A stretch of 64,000 nucleotides of DNA from Sedimenticola sp. (GTDB lineage: Bacteria > Pseudomonadota > Gammaproteobacteria > Chromatiales > Chromatiaceae). Where the stretch lies: positions 1 through 64,000 of the forward strand of contig JALXAM010000030.1 of assembly GCA_026992075.1 (NCBI GenBank). The letters are read 5' to 3'. The translations under genes and the position numbers were made by a program. Positions 1 to 10,810 of this stretch are shown in pieces; within the stretch, counting starts at the first letter, position 1; every line of letters begins with the position of its first letter. Under the pieces are notes generated by a model, which worked only from the letters and a program-made list of their open reading frames with translations, did no database searches and was not told the DNA's origin.

Positions 1-2
1 CC

Positions 3-899
3 GGGCGGGTGGGGGAAACCACAGCCCAGTTTCTGGCCGAACAGGAAATCTGCCGGGAAGTGGTGCTCATCGACATCCGTGAAGATGTACCCCAGGGGGT
101 GGCGCTGGACATTCTCCAGACTTCACCCTTTTTCCGTTTCGATACCCGGGTGACCGGCAGCAACGATCCGGCCCACATGGCGGGCGCCGATCTGGTGGTG
201 ATCACCGCCGGCGTGCCACGCAAGCCGGGGATGTCGCGTTCGGACGTGCTGGAGACCAACGTGTCGGTGATCGACGGCATCCTGGACCAGGTTCTGCGTC
301 ATGCGCCGGAGGCGATGATCCTGATGGTCACCAACCCCGTGGATGTGCTCACCTGGCGTGCCTGGCAGCGCACGGGTTGGCCACGGGAACGGGTCTTCGG
401 CCAGGCGGGAGTGCTGGATGCCTCCCGCATGGCCACTTTCATCGCCATGGAGACCGGTTTTTCAGTGCGGGACATCACCACCATGGTGCTTGGTGGCCAC
501 GGTGACAGCATGGTGCCGCTGCCCCGCTTTTGCACCATCAACGGTATTCCCATCCACCATTTTCTCGAAGAGAAGCAAATCCGGGATATAATCCAGCGGA
601 CGCGGGAAGGCGGCGCCGAGATCCTGGCGCTGCGCAAGAACTCCAGTGCCTATGATGCCCCTGGGGCCTCGGTGGCGGCGATGGTGGACGCCATTGCCCG
701 CAACCGGCGACGGGTGTTGCCCTGCGTGGCCATCCTGGAAGGTGAGTACGGCCTGGATCGGATTGCCATGGGCGTACCCTGTGTCCTGGATCGCCTCGGT
801 GTGAGCGGCGTGGTGGAACTGGTGCTCACGGAAGAGGAGAGAGAAGCCTTCGCCGAATCGGCGGCTGCCGTTTCCGCCGACATTGAGCGCCTCGCCTGA
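3..899 (+). CDS. mdh: Malate dehydrogenase, LDH-like type (5' partial)
   Basis: NAD-dependent oxidation of malate to oxaloacetate in the TCA cycle, in the cytoplasm. The reading frame is already open at the window edge: the visible protein begins inside the Rossmann glycine motif (G-R-V-G-E-T-T-A-Q), so about a dozen N-terminal residues are missing. Visible family marks are the substrate/NAD segment TNPVDVLT, the GQAGVLDASR segment and the catalytic histidine in LGGHGDSMVPLPRF. These fit the lactate-dehydrogenase-like, tetrameric MDH group rather than the E. coli type. A GTG at 9 is in frame but falls inside the glycine motif, so it is not the start. Citrate synthase follows 239 nt downstream, which pairs two consecutive TCA steps. 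Confidence 0.93.
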   Translation, partial: GRVGETTAQFLAEQEICREVVLIDIREDVPQGVALDILQTSPFFRFDTRVTGSNDPAHMAGADLVVITAGVPRKPGMSRSDVLETNVSVIDGILDQVLRHAPEAMILMVTNPVDVLTWRAWQRTGWPRERVFGQAGVLDASRMATFIAMETGFSVRDITTMVLGGHGDSMVPLPRFCTINGIPIHHFLEEKQIRDIIQRTREGGAEILALRKNSSAYDAPGASVAAMVDAIARNRRRVLPCVAILEGEYGLDRIAMGVPCVLDRLGVSGVVELVLTEEEREAFAESAAAVSADIERLA

Positions 900-1138
900 G
901 CCTGGTGGGAGCGCCGAGCTCCTGGATTCCCGGGTCTCGGCAAAGCCCGGAAACGGGGAGGGGCATTCCGGTCTAGGGAAAGCCGTCCGGTCCAATGACG
1001 ATGTGGGTGCTGTGGACAGTGCCCGCGCAGAACAAGGAAAGAGGCAAGCCGGAAAAACGTGTCTCGGCTTGTGTCGAGGAAAGTCGCCCGGTTGGCGGCT
1101 TTTGCGGGTCTCCCATATTTCAGGAGTGTTGCGGAATC

Positions 1139-2437
1139 ATGTCCGAGAAGAAAGCCACCATCACCCTGCAACCCGGCGGCCGGTCGTGGGATTTCGATGT
1201 GTTGTCCGGCACCGAGGGACCGGACGCCATCGACATTCGGAAGCTCTATTCCGAAGCGGGTGTTTTCACTTACGACCCCGGCTTTCTCTCCACCGCCAGC
1301 TGTCACAGCGCTATTACTTACATCGATGGAAACGAGGGGATACTGCGTTACCGCGGCTATCCCATCGAGCAGCTGGCGGAGAAGAGCACCTTCATCGAGG
1401 TGGCCTGGCTGCTGCTCTATGGAGAGCTGCCAACCGCCAGCCAACTGGAAGAGTTTCGCAACATCATCACCCATCACACCATGGTGAACGAGGCGCTGCT
1501 GCGCTTCTTCGAGGGATACCATTACGATGCGCATCCCATGGCGATGATGGTGGGCGTGGTGGGATCCCTGGCGGGTTTCTACCACGATTCCCTGGACATC
1601 CATGACCCGCGCCACCGCGATATCTGCGCCCACCGGCTCATCGCCAAGACTCCCACCATCGCCGCCGCCTGCCACAAGCACAACATCGGCGAGCCCACCA
1701 TGTATCCGCGTAACGACCTCAGCTACGCGGCCAATTTCATGTACATGCTCAAAGGCACGCCTTGTGAGGAATACGAGGTGGATCCGCTGGCCGAGCGGGC
1801 GCTGGATCTTCTTTTCATCCTGCACGCCGACCATGAACAGAACGCCTCCACCTCCACGGTGCGACTGGCAGGCAGTTCGGGCGCCAATCCTTTCGCCTGC
1901 GTATCCGCGGGGATCGCCTCGCTCTGGGGACCAGCCCACGGCGGTGCCAATGAGGCGGTGCTCAAGATGCTGGAGGAGATCGAGCATGCCGGTAACATCG
2001 ACAAGTACATCGCCCGCGCCAAGGACAAGAACGATCCCTTCCGGCTGATGGGTTTCGGCCACCGGGTCTACAAGAACTACGACCCGCGCGCGCGCATCAT
2101 CCGCGAGGTGTGCCACAAGGTGCTGGATCAGCTGGCCGACAGCAACAACCCGCTGTTCGAGGCGGCGCTGCGGCTGGAAGAGGTGGCCACCAACGACGAG
2201 TACTTCATCGAGCGCAAGCTCTATCCCAACGTCGATTTCTACTCCGGCATCATATACCGGGCGCTGGGAATTCCCGACAACATGTTCACGGTGATGTTTG
2301 CCATCGCCCGAACCGTGGGCTGGGTGGCCCACTGGATGGAAATGGTCTCGGATCCGGAGTTCCGTATCGGCCGGCCGCGGCAGATCTACGATGGCGCGCC
2401 CAAGCGGGACTATGTGCCGTTGGAGGCGCGTTCCTGA
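1139..2437 (+). CDS. gltA: Citrate synthase
   Basis: Condenses oxaloacetate and acetyl-CoA to citrate. The 432-residue length matches the hexameric type found in Gram-negative bacteria. Catalytic residues are visible: His267 in PAHGGANE, His308 in [13 protein letters not shown], and an Asp near 365 in NVDFYSG. I chose the ATG at 1139, preceded by AGGAG at 1122-1126, because it gives the usual N-terminus; an in-frame upstream extension to 995 is open but has no family support. It lies downstream of malate dehydrogenase and convergent with the PBP1A gene, with only 22 nt between the stop codons. Confidence 0.97.
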   Translation: MSEKKATITLQPGGRSWDFDVLSGTEGPDAIDIRKLYSEAGVFTYDPGFLSTASCHSAITYIDGNEGILRYRGYPIEQLAEKSTFIEVAWLLLYGELPTASQLEEFRNIITHHTMVNEALLRFFEGYHYDAHPMAMMVGVVGSLAGFYHDSLDIHDPRHRDICAHRLIAKTPTIAAACHKHNIGEPTMYPRNDLSYAANFMYMLKGTPCEEYEVDPLAERALDLLFILHADHEQNASTSTVRLAGSSGANPFACVSAGIASLWGPAHGGANEAVLKMLEEIEHAGNIDKYIARAKDKNDPFRLMGFGHRVYKNYDPRARIIREVCHKVLDQLADSNNPLFEAALRLEEVATNDEYFIERKLYPNVDFYSGIIYRALGIPDNMFTVMFAIARTVGWVAHWMEMVSDPEFRIGRPRQIYDGAPKRDYVPLEARS

Positions 2438-2459
2438 GCAATCACGGCCAACGAGACGA

Positions 2460-4889
2460 TCAAAACAGCTCCTCGTTCTCCTGCGTACCCCCCTTCTTGC
2501 CGGCGGTGGGCGTGAAAGGCTCCGGCCGTTTCTCCTCCAGCATGGGCGGCAGGTTGTCGGGACGGAAGATCTCGAACATGCTGTCGGGCCGGTGACCCGA
2601 CACCCGCAGCCCGGTGGCCTTGTCGATACGGGCCACCACCAGGGAGGAGGGCATCTTGGGGGGATCGTCGGGAATATCCTCCAGCGCCACTTTCATGAAA
2701 GCCATCCAGGCCGGCAGGGCCACGCGTCCGCCCACCTCCTTCTTGCCCAGAGTGCGGTTGTCGTCGAAGCCCACCCAGGCCACGGTGACGATGTGCTGGT
2801 TGTAACCGTTGAACCAGGCGTCCCGCTGGTCATTGGTGGTGCCGGTCTTGCCCGCCAGATCCTTGCGCCCCAGCTCCCGCGCCCGCCAGCCGGTTCCATG
2901 GCGGATCACATCCTGCATCATGGAGTACATGAGATAGCGGTTCTCCTCGTCCAGTGTACGCGGGGCCGGGCGGCAATGTTCCTTTTCCGGGTCACAGCCG
3001 GCCACCAGAGGGTCGGCCTGGAAGATCGTTTCACCATTGCGCTCGATGCGCTGGATGTACCAGGGCTCCACCAGGTAGCCGCCGTTGGCCAGCACGGCAT
3101 AGGCGCGCGCCATCTGCAACGGGGTGACCTCTCCGCTGCCCAGCGCCAGTGACAGGCCATGGGGCAGCTTTTCGGGGTCGAAGCCGAAGCGGCGGGCATG
3201 TTCCAGCGCATGCTGGATGCCAATGGAGCGCAGCAGGCGGATGGAGACCAGATTGCGGGACTTGGTGAGCGCCAGCCGTAACCGGGTGGGGCCGAAAAAT
3301 TTGCCACTGTAGTTTTCCGGGCGCCAGCTGTCGCCGCTGCCATCGTCCTCGATCACCACGGGGGCGTCATTGATGATGCTGGCGGCAGTGAAACCGGCAT
3401 CCAGCGCAGCGGAATAGATCACCGCCTTGAAGCCGGAGCCGGGTTGGCGCTTGGCCTGAGTGACGCGGTTGAACTTGCTGGCATGGAAGTCGTAGCCGCC
3501 CACCAGCGCCAGGATGGCACCGTTTCCGGGATCGAGGGAGACCAGGGCGCCGCTCACTTCGGGCACCTGGGCCAGGCGCCAGTAGCTTTTCACGGGCGCC
3601 TCCTCCTGGCCTCCTTTCTTCCCCTTCTTTTTCTTCTGCTCTTCGGTCCAGTGCTGTACCCGCACCAGGTCGCCCACCTCGACGACCTGGCTGGCCTTCC
3701 TGGGTGCCGGACCCCGCTTGTCGACGCTGAGATAGGGGCGTGCCCATTTCAGTCCTTCCCAGGGAATGGTCTGCTCGCCTTTCCCACGCACTTCGACCGT
3801 AACCGTCTTTTCCCCCACGGAGGTCACCAGGGCCGGCAGGAGGTCACCCACGGCAGGGGTTTTCTGCAGCAGCTTTCTGCGCTCCTCGGCACTGGCGGGC
3901 AGTGGATCGATGTGACGTTCCGGGCCGCGCCAGCCGTGCCGGCGGTCGTAGGCCACCAGAGCGGCGCGCAGGGCCCGGTTGGCGGCGGCCTGCAACTTTG
4001 AAGTCACCGTTGTGTGAACCACGAAACCGCCGGTGTAGGCGGCATCGCCATAATCCCGCACCATTTTCTCCCGCACCATCTCGGCCAGATAGGGGGCTTC
4101 CACTTCGATGTCGGCGCCATGCAGGCTGGCGGTGACCGGCGCCTCCATGGCCGCGCGGGCCTCCTGCTGGGTGATGTAGCCCAGTTCCCGCATTCTTCTC
4201 AGCACATAGTCACGGCGTTCCCGCGCGCGGGAGGGGTTGGTGATGGGGTTGTAGCGCGACGGCGCCTTGGGCAGCCCGGCGATCATGGCGATCTGTGGCA
4301 AGTCGAGCTGGTCGAGAGATTTGCCATAGTAGACTTCCGCGGCTGCCGCCACCCCGTAGGCGCGATGACCCAGATAGATCTTGTTGAGATACAGCTCCAG
4401 GATCTCTTCCTTGCTCAGCTCCTGCTCGATGTGCAGAGCGAGGATGATCTCGCGGATCTTGCGGGTGAAGGTGCGTTGGCGGCTGAGGTAGAAATTGCGC
4501 GCCACCTGCATGGTGATGGTGCTGCCGCCCTGACGCTTTTCACCCGTGGTGATGAGGGTGAGGGCTGCGCGCGCCAGGCCCACGGGATCGATACCCCGGT
4601 GGCTGAAGAAATTGGCATCTTCCGCGGCCAGGAAGGCCTGCACCAGCCGGGGCGGAATCTCGTCATAACGCACCGGGTAACGGCGCTTCTCGCCATATTG
4701 CGCGATGAGCTTGCCGTCGGCGCTGTAGACCCGCAAGGGAACCTGCAGCTGGACGGTGCGCAGGTTGTCCACGGAGGGCAGATCCTTGCGGAAATAGAAG
4801 TAACCCGCGACGGCCGCCAGCGCGCCGACGAGGGCGCCCACGAGCAGCAAGATGAGTCCGTACTTGGCGATTTTCCCTGGCCAGGCCAT
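2460..4889 (-). CDS. mrcA: Penicillin-binding protein 1A (bifunctional murein synthase)
   Basis: Class A PBP that polymerises lipid II (glycosyltransferase) and cross-links peptidoglycan (transpeptidase) at the inner membrane. Of 809 residues, an N-terminal signal anchor spans about 10-32. The GT51 domain follows, with catalytic Glu about 90 in AAEDANFFSHRG and the GGSTITMQ motif near 121. An OB-like region contains a lysine-rich stretch near 419-426. The transpeptidase domain carries SGFK at 485-488, SRN at 544-546 and KTGTT at 681-685, so both activities look intact. The gene is divergent from pilM, the arrangement (ponA/pilMNOPQ) seen in Pseudomonas and relatives. Often called ponA. Confidence 0.96.
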   Translation of the reverse strand: MAWPGKIAKYGLILLLVGALVGALAAVAGYFYFRKDLPSVDNLRTVQLQVPLRVYSADGKLIAQYGEKRRYPVRYDEIPPRLVQAFLAAEDANFFSHRGIDPVGLARAALTLITTGEKRQGGSTITMQVARNFYLSRQRTFTRKIREIILALHIEQELSKEEILELYLNKIYLGHRAYGVAAAAEVYYGKSLDQLDLPQIAMIAGLPKAPSRYNPITNPSRARERRDYVLRRMRELGYITQQEARAAMEAPVTASLHGADIEVEAPYLAEMVREKMVRDYGDAAYTGGFVVHTTVTSKLQAAANRALRAALVAYDRRHGWRGPERHIDPLPASAEERRKLLQKTPAVGDLLPALVTSVGEKTVTVEVRGKGEQTIPWEGLKWARPYLSVDKRGPAPRKASQVVEVGDLVRVQHWTEEQKKKKGKKGGQEEAPVKSYWRLAQVPEVSGALVSLDPGNGAILALVGGYDFHASKFNRVTQAKRQPGSGFKAVIYSAALDAGFTAASIINDAPVVIEDDGSGDSWRPENYSGKFFGPTRLRLALTKSRNLVSIRLLRSIGIQHALEHARRFGFDPEKLPHGLSLALGSGEVTPLQMARAYAVLANGGYLVEPWYIQRIERNGETIFQADPLVAGCDPEKEHCRPAPRTLDEENRYLMYSMMQDVIRHGTGWRARELGRKDLAGKTGTTNDQRDAWFNGYNQHIVTVAWVGFDDNRTLGKKEVGGRVALPAWMAFMKVALEDIPDDPPKMPSSLVVARIDKATGLRVSGHRPDSMFEIFRPDNLPPMLEEKRPEPFTPTAGKKGGTQENEELF

Positions 4890-4919
4890 CGGTGGTTTCC
4901 CGCGGGTAAAAGGACGCTA

Positions 4920-4928
4920 ATTATAGCA
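4920..4928 (-). promoter_or_regulatory. Extended -10 element of the mrcA promoter
   Basis: The minus strand reads TGCTATAAT, a perfect -10 hexamer with the extended TGN, about 31 nt upstream of the mrcA ATG. No good -35 hexamer is visible at 16-18 nt spacing, as is usual for extended -10 promoters. Confidence 0.5.
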
Positions 4929-5004
4929 ATTTCACAAGTGACGAAAGGGAAGGGCGAGGATGGGATATTTATGATCTGGTTATCGAAATGGCTGTGGGGC
5001 GCGT

Positions 5005-5013
5005 TGCTATAAT
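5005..5013 (+). promoter_or_regulatory. Extended -10 element upstream of pilM
   Basis: TGCTATAAT on the plus strand, the same nine bases as the divergent mrcA element. It would give a leader of about 220 nt before pilM, so a second, closer promoter is possible. Confidence 0.4.
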
Positions 5014-5166
5014 CGCCTCGACTCGGCTGCCAACAGGGCTGGGTACAGTGAGATCCAGGTCGCAAAAGCCGATTCCTGCTGGGAAGTTAAGACAAACATT
5101 TAAAGCAATCTGGCTGGCACTTTGTTACATTTGCTGCAAAAGTCATGACCATCGCCGCAGGGATAG

Positions 5167-6311
<1,145 letters not shown>

Positions 6312-6312
<1 letters not shown>

Positions 6313-6884
6313 TGGCCCGTATCAATCTGCTTCCCTGGCGGGAGAATCTGCGCAAGCAGCGCAAGCGGCAGTTCTACATGCAGCTGCTCGGGGCCGTGGT
6401 GGTGGCGCTGTTGGCCCTTGTGCTGTGGCACATCCAGGTCATGAACCAGATCGAGTACCAGAACAACCGTAACGTCTTCCTCAAGGCGGAAATCGCCAAG
6501 GTGGACAAGAAGATCAAGGAGATCAAGAACCTGGAGAAGCGGCGTGCGGAACTGGTGGCACGGATGAACGTCATCCAGCAGCTGCAGGTGAGCCGGCCCC
6601 AGGTGGTGCACCTGTTCGACGAACTGGTGAAGACCATTCCCGACGGGACCTACCTCGATCAGCTCGCCCAGAAAGGTGACCGGGTGACCCTGGAGGGGTG
6701 GGCCCAATCCAATGCCCGTGTCTCGGCCTACATGCGCGCCATCGATCGCAGCGAGTGGATAAAGGATGCCGACCTCAAGATCATTCGAAGCGACGACAAG
6801 CGCAAGACCGCTGCGGGCATGCGGCGCTTCAAGTTGGTGGCCAAGCAGGCCAATCCCAACGTTCAGGAGAAGAAAGGGGGCTAG
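6312..6884 (+). CDS. pilN: Type IV pilus inner-membrane protein PilN
   Basis: Bitopic inner-membrane protein of the pilus alignment complex that pairs with PilO and recruits PilM. The conserved cytoplasmic motif ARINLLPWRE lies at residues 2-11. A single membrane segment spans about 25-45, followed by a coiled coil (about 50-100) and the periplasmic ferredoxin-like domain. At 190 residues the length is normal. It overlaps pilM by one base. Confidence 0.95.
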
Positions 6885-6945
6885 ACCGGCAGGACGAGCC
6901 GCTGGTGCAGCGATGGAAACCGGAGATTAGGGTGGTGCAACGGGC

Positions 6946-7530
6946 ATGGATCTGAGCGAACTCAACGAATTGACACTGGACAACGTCGGGGAATGGCCGG
7001 GCTGGGTCAAGGGGGTCGTGGTGCTGCTGCTGTGCGGTCTGCTGATCGCCGGCGGTTACTACTACCATGTGAAGGATCTCTATGGTGACCTGGAACGGGT
7101 GGAAAAGAAGGAGCTGAGCCTGCGCAAGGAGTTCGAGAAGAAGCAGGCCAAGGCGGTGAACCTGGAGGCCTACCGGGCGCAACTCAAGGAGATCGAGGAC
7201 TCCTTCGGCGCCATGTTGCGCCAGCTGCCGGACAAGACCGAGGTGGCCGCGCTGCTGGTGGACGTCTCTCAGACCGGTCTCGCCTCCGGCCTGGAGTTCG
7301 AGCTCTTCCAGCCGATGCCCGAGGTGAAGAAGGACTTCTATGCCGAGCTTCCCATCAAGATTCGGGTGGTGGGCAACTACCACGAGTTCGGAGAGTTCGT
7401 CAGCGGACTGGCCGCCCTGCCTCGCATCGTCACCGTCCACGACGTGAAGATCTATCGGCGCAAGGGGGGCGACAAGCTGGTCATGGAGGCAACGGCCAAG
7501 ACCTACCGCTATCTCGAGGAGGAGGGCTGA
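6946..7530 (+). CDS. pilO: Type IV pilus inner-membrane protein PilO
   Basis: Partner of PilN in the inner-membrane alignment complex. The 194 residues have a short cytoplasmic tail, one membrane segment (about 23-42, VVVLLLCGLLIAGGYYY), a coiled coil (about 45-85) and a periplasmic domain with the motif PIKIRVVGNYHEFGEFVSGL. A 61-nt gap separates it from pilN; its stop overlaps the pilP start (TGATG). Confidence 0.95.
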   Translation: MDLSELNELTLDNVGEWPGWVKGVVVLLLCGLLIAGGYYYHVKDLYGDLERVEKKELSLRKEFEKKQAKAVNLEAYRAQLKEIEDSFGAMLRQLPDKTEVAALLVDVSQTGLASGLEFELFQPMPEVKKDFYAELPIKIRVVGNYHEFGEFVSGLAALPRIVTVHDVKIYRRKGGDKLVMEATAKTYRYLEEEG

Positions 7531-8051
7531 TGAGAAAGTCGCTTTACCCCATCCTGGCCGTGCTCCTGCTCACGGGTTGCGTGCAGAAGGACATGCGGGA
7601 TCTGGAGGAATATGTGGCGGAGGTGAAGGCGCGCCCTCCCACGCCCATCGATCCCATTCCGCAGATCACCCAGGCGGAGACCTTTCTATACATTGGAGAC
7701 AACCGGCGGGATCCTTTCGTACCCACGGAAGAGATCGAGGATGTGCTCGCAGGCCCCACCGAGGAAGGTCCGCGTCCCGATCCGCACCGTCGCAAGGAAG
7801 AGCTGGAAGCCTTTCCGCTGGACTCACTCAAGATGGTGGGCACCATGGACCGGGATGGTCAGAAGTGGGGGCTGGTGCAGACTCCGGATGGTACCATCCA
7901 CCGGGTGAAGGCGGGCAACTATCTGGGGCAGAACGATGGCCGCATCGTGAGTATCGAGGACGAACGCATCAATATCGTGGAACTGATTCCGAATGGCCGA
8001 GGTGGCTACCTGGAGCGTCGGGCGTCATTGGCATTGGGTGAGAGATCTTGA
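7530..8051 (+). CDS. pilP: Type IV pilus assembly lipoprotein PilP
   Basis: Inner-membrane lipoprotein linking the PilN/PilO complex to the PilQ secretin. The 173-residue protein has a signal peptide ending in the lipobox LLTGC, with the lipidated Cys at about 17. The conserved segment RRDPF near 60 and a C-terminal beta domain (about 90-165) bind the N0 region of PilQ. Confidence 0.95.
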   Translation: MRKSLYPILAVLLLTGCVQKDMRDLEEYVAEVKARPPTPIDPIPQITQAETFLYIGDNRRDPFVPTEEIEDVLAGPTEEGPRPDPHRRKEELEAFPLDSLKMVGTMDRDGQKWGLVQTPDGTIHRVKAGNYLGQNDGRIVSIEDERINIVELIPNGRGGYLERRASLALGERS

Positions 8052-8065
8052 AAGGAGAGGCCGTA

Positions 8066-10186
8066 ATGGTGGGTGGCAAGATGATCATGAACAAAAAAGC
8101 ATTGTTGTTGGCGTTGTTGCTGGTGTTCCTGCCGGTTGCGGCTGCCGGGGCCAACACGTTGGAAGAGATCGATTACTCGGTGCTGTCCGGAGGGCGGGTG
8201 CAGGTGGTGCTCAAGACCAGCGAGCCGGTGGGCGAGGTGAGCAGTTTCGCCACCGACAATCCCGCTCGCATCGCCATCGACCTGCCGGATACCCGCAGTG
8301 GATTGGGTTACAAGACCAAGAGCATCTCCTCCGGCATCGCTCGCAGCGTCACCGCCATCGAAGCGGGCAACAAGACTCGGGTAGTGGTCAGCCTGCTCAA
8401 CAAGGCTCCCTACGAAGTGAAGGCCAGCGGCAAGGAGGTGCGCCTGCTGATCAATGCCCAAGCTGACGGGATTCCCGGAGCTACGGTGGTGACCAAGAAG
8501 AGGGTCCCTGGAAGCAGGGGAGCGGTTGCACGGGCGCAGATCGAGAAGGTGGACTTCCGTCGTGGTGGCAAGGGGGTCGCCCGGGTGGAGGTGGAGCTCA
8601 GTAGTCCCGATGTCACCGTGGACATGCGTCAGGAAGGAAGCTCGGTGGTGCTGGACTTTCTTGGCGCCACGGTGGCACCCGAGCAGGCGCGGCAGCTGGA
8701 TGTCACCGATTTCGTCACCCCGGTGCAGACCATCACTACCACCCCTCACCGCGGCGGTGCCCGCATGGTGATCAAGACCAAGGGTGAATACGAGCACCTG
8801 GCCTATCAGACCGACAATCTATACGTGGTGGAATTCCGGGAGATGACCAAACGGGAGAAGGAGGCGCGCAAGCGCAAGGAGCTGGTCTATACCGGCGACA
8901 AGCTCTCTCTCAACTTCCAGAACATCCCGGTGCGCTCGGTGCTGCAACTGCTGGCGGATTTCACCGGCCTGAACATGGTGGTGAGTGATTCGGTGCAGGG
9001 CAACATCACCCTGCGGCTGAAGAACGTGCCCTGGGACCAAGCGCTGGATATCATCCTCAAGAGCAAGGGGCTGGCCATGCGCCGCAACGGCAATGTGATC
9101 CTGGTGGCGCCCACCGAGGAGATCGCGGCCCGCGAGAAGCTGGAGCTGGAGGCGCAGAAGCAGGTGGCCGAGCTGGCGCCGCTACACTCCGAGCTGATCC
9201 AGGTGAACTATGCCAAGGCGGAGGACCTGGCCAACCTGCTCAAGTCGCAGGAGAACCGGTTGCTCTCCGAGCGGGGCAATGTCACCGTGGACACCCGCAC
9301 CAACACCCTGCTGGTGCAGGATACCGCTGCCAAGCTGGACGAGATCCGGGCCTTGATCAAGAAACTGGATATCCCGGTGCGCCAGGTGTTGGTGGAGTCG
9401 CGGGTGGTGATCGCCAACGACGACTTCGCGCGGGACCTTGGAGTGCGGTTTGGTTTTACCCGCGGTGAGCTTCGTCAAAACCAAGGAGATCGCACGTGGA
9501 TTGTGGGTGGTGGCATGCCCGGACATTTAAACAATACCCAACCCATCGTTCCTGGTATCGAGAACCCTGCGGGAAGTGGTTCGGAGGCATTGATGGTGAA
9601 CCTTCCCAAGACGTTGGGTGGTGCACGGGGTGGAGCCATGAACCTGTTGGTGGGAACCGTGGGCTCCTATCTATTGCAGCTGGAGTTGAGTGCCATGCAA
9701 AAGGAGGGCCGGGGCGAGGTGATCTCCAACCCGCGAGTGATCACCTCCGATCAGAACACCGCCGTGATCAAGCAGGGCATCGAGATTCCCTATCAGCAGG
9801 CCACCTCCAGCGGTGCCACCAGCGTCTCTTTCAAGGAGGCGGTGCTGAAGCTGGAGGTGACTCCGCACATCACCCCGGACGACCGCTTGATCATGGATCT
9901 CGTGATCACCAAGGACAATGCCGATTTCACCAAGGCGGTGCTGGGCGTGCCTCCCCTGGAGAAGCGGGAGGTACAGACCCGGGTGTTGGTGGACAATGGC
10001 GAGACCGTGGTGCTCGGTGGGGTGTTCGAACGGACCAGGGGAACCAACGAGGAGAAGATTCCTCTTTTCGGCGATCTCCCGGTGGTGGGTTGGGCCTTCA
10101 AGCAGCAGTACAAGGAGGACAACAAGAAGGAGCTGCTGATCTTCATCACGCCCAAGATCATCAAGGATACCCTCACGGTGCGCTGA
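8066..10186 (+). CDS. pilQ: Type IV pilus secretin PilQ
   Basis: Outer-membrane multimeric channel through which the pilus emerges. I chose the ATG at 8066 because AGGAG sits 8 nt upstream; a TTG at 8048 is also open. The 706-residue product has a signal peptide (KKALLLALLLVFLPVAAAGA), two AMIN domains (about 30-240) that bind peptidoglycan, a secretin/TonB short N-terminal domain (about 275-330), an N1 domain, and the secretin barrel with the typical C-terminal VPPLEKREVQTRVLV and LIIFITPKI-like segments. It is last of the five pil genes; aroK follows after about 100 nt. Confidence 0.96.
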   Translation: MVGGKMIMNKKALLLALLLVFLPVAAAGANTLEEIDYSVLSGGRVQVVLKTSEPVGEVSSFATDNPARIAIDLPDTRSGLGYKTKSISSGIARSVTAIEAGNKTRVVVSLLNKAPYEVKASGKEVRLLINAQADGIPGATVVTKKRVPGSRGAVARAQIEKVDFRRGGKGVARVEVELSSPDVTVDMRQEGSSVVLDFLGATVAPEQARQLDVTDFVTPVQTITTTPHRGGARMVIKTKGEYEHLAYQTDNLYVVEFREMTKREKEARKRKELVYTGDKLSLNFQNIPVRSVLQLLADFTGLNMVVSDSVQGNITLRLKNVPWDQALDIILKSKGLAMRRNGNVILVAPTEEIAAREKLELEAQKQVAELAPLHSELIQVNYAKAEDLANLLKSQENRLLSERGNVTVDTRTNTLLVQDTAAKLDEIRALIKKLDIPVRQVLVESRVVIANDDFARDLGVRFGFTRGELRQNQGDRTWIVGGGMPGHLNNTQPIVPGIENPAGSGSEALMVNLPKTLGGARGGAMNLLVGTVGSYLLQLELSAMQKEGRGEVISNPRVITSDQNTAVIKQGIEIPYQQATSSGATSVSFKEAVLKLEVTPHITPDDRLIMDLVITKDNADFTKAVLGVPPLEKREVQTRVLVDNGETVVLGGVFERTRGTNEEKIPLFGDLPVVGWAFKQQYKEDNKKELLIFITPKIIKDTLTVR

Positions 10187-10213
10187 TCCGGACTTTTCTT
10201 GCAAATCGGAACG

Positions 10214-10231
10214 GGGCGCTTTCGGGCGCCC
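10214..10231 (+). terminator. Hairpin between pilQ and aroK
   Basis: GGGCGC pairs with GCGCCC across a 6-nt loop 28 nt after the pilQ stop. There is no run of T after it, so termination would be weak. Confidence 0.3.
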
Positions 10232-10253
10232 TGTGCTTTGCGTGGCCCACTGC

Positions 10254-10262
10254 TGCTATAAT
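10254..10262 (+). promoter_or_regulatory. Extended -10 element of the aroK promoter
   Basis: TGCTATAAT, identical to the elements upstream of mrcA and pilM, ending 28 nt before the aroK ATG. It suggests that aroKB has its own promoter in addition to read-through from pilQ. Confidence 0.5.
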
Positions 10263-10290
10263 TCGCGTTTTTTCAACAGGTGGTTGATCG

Positions 10291-10809
10291 ATGCTGAAAC
10301 CCGGTCGAATCTTTCTGGTGGGGCCCATGGGTGCGGGAAAGACCACCATCGGTCGCCAGCTGGCGCACTCCCTGGGACTGGACTTCGATGACACCGATCA
10401 GGAGATCCAGCATCGCACCGGCGTGGACATCCCCACCATTTTCGAATACGAAGGGGAAGAGGGCTTCCGCAAGCGGGAGATGAAGGTCATCGCCGAGATG
10501 GTGGAAAGGGACAACATCGTCCTGGCCACCGGCGGCGGTGCCGTGACCCAGCCGGAGAACCGGCGCTTGCTGGCGGCCCGCGGTTACGTCATCTACCTTT
10601 CCTGCTCGCCCGAACAGCAGTACGAGCGCACCTACAAGGACAAGAACCGCCCCCTGCTGCAAGAGGGCGATCCGCTGGAGACCCTTCGCCAGCTCAACGC
10701 CGAGCGGGATCCGCTCTACCGGGAGGTGGCCGACCTGGTGGTCTCCACCGAGGGGCGCTCGGCCCAGGCGGTGGTGAAGGAGGTGATCCGCCATTTCGAG
10801 GAGTCCTGA
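10291..10809 (+). CDS. aroK: Shikimate kinase
   Basis: ATP-dependent 3-phosphorylation of shikimate in chorismate biosynthesis. The 172 residues have a Walker A loop, GPMGAGKTT, at 11-19, the shikimate-binding TGGGAV segment near 80, and a lid with KNRPLL near 119. The pilQ-aroK-aroB order is conserved in gammaproteobacteria. The aroB GTG begins 1 nt after its stop. Confidence 0.96.
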   Translation: MLKPGRIFLVGPMGAGKTTIGRQLAHSLGLDFDDTDQEIQHRTGVDIPTIFEYEGEEGFRKREMKVIAEMVERDNIVLATGGGAVTQPENRRLLAARGYVIYLSCSPEQQYERTYKDKNRPLLQEGDPLETLRQLNAERDPLYREVADLVVSTEGRSAQAVVKEVIRHFEES

Positions 10810-10810
10810 A

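Noticed and set aside
5110-5145. Sigma-54 promoter upstream of pilM
   Set aside because: TGGCAC and TTGC are present, but the GG to GC spacing is 15 rather than 10.
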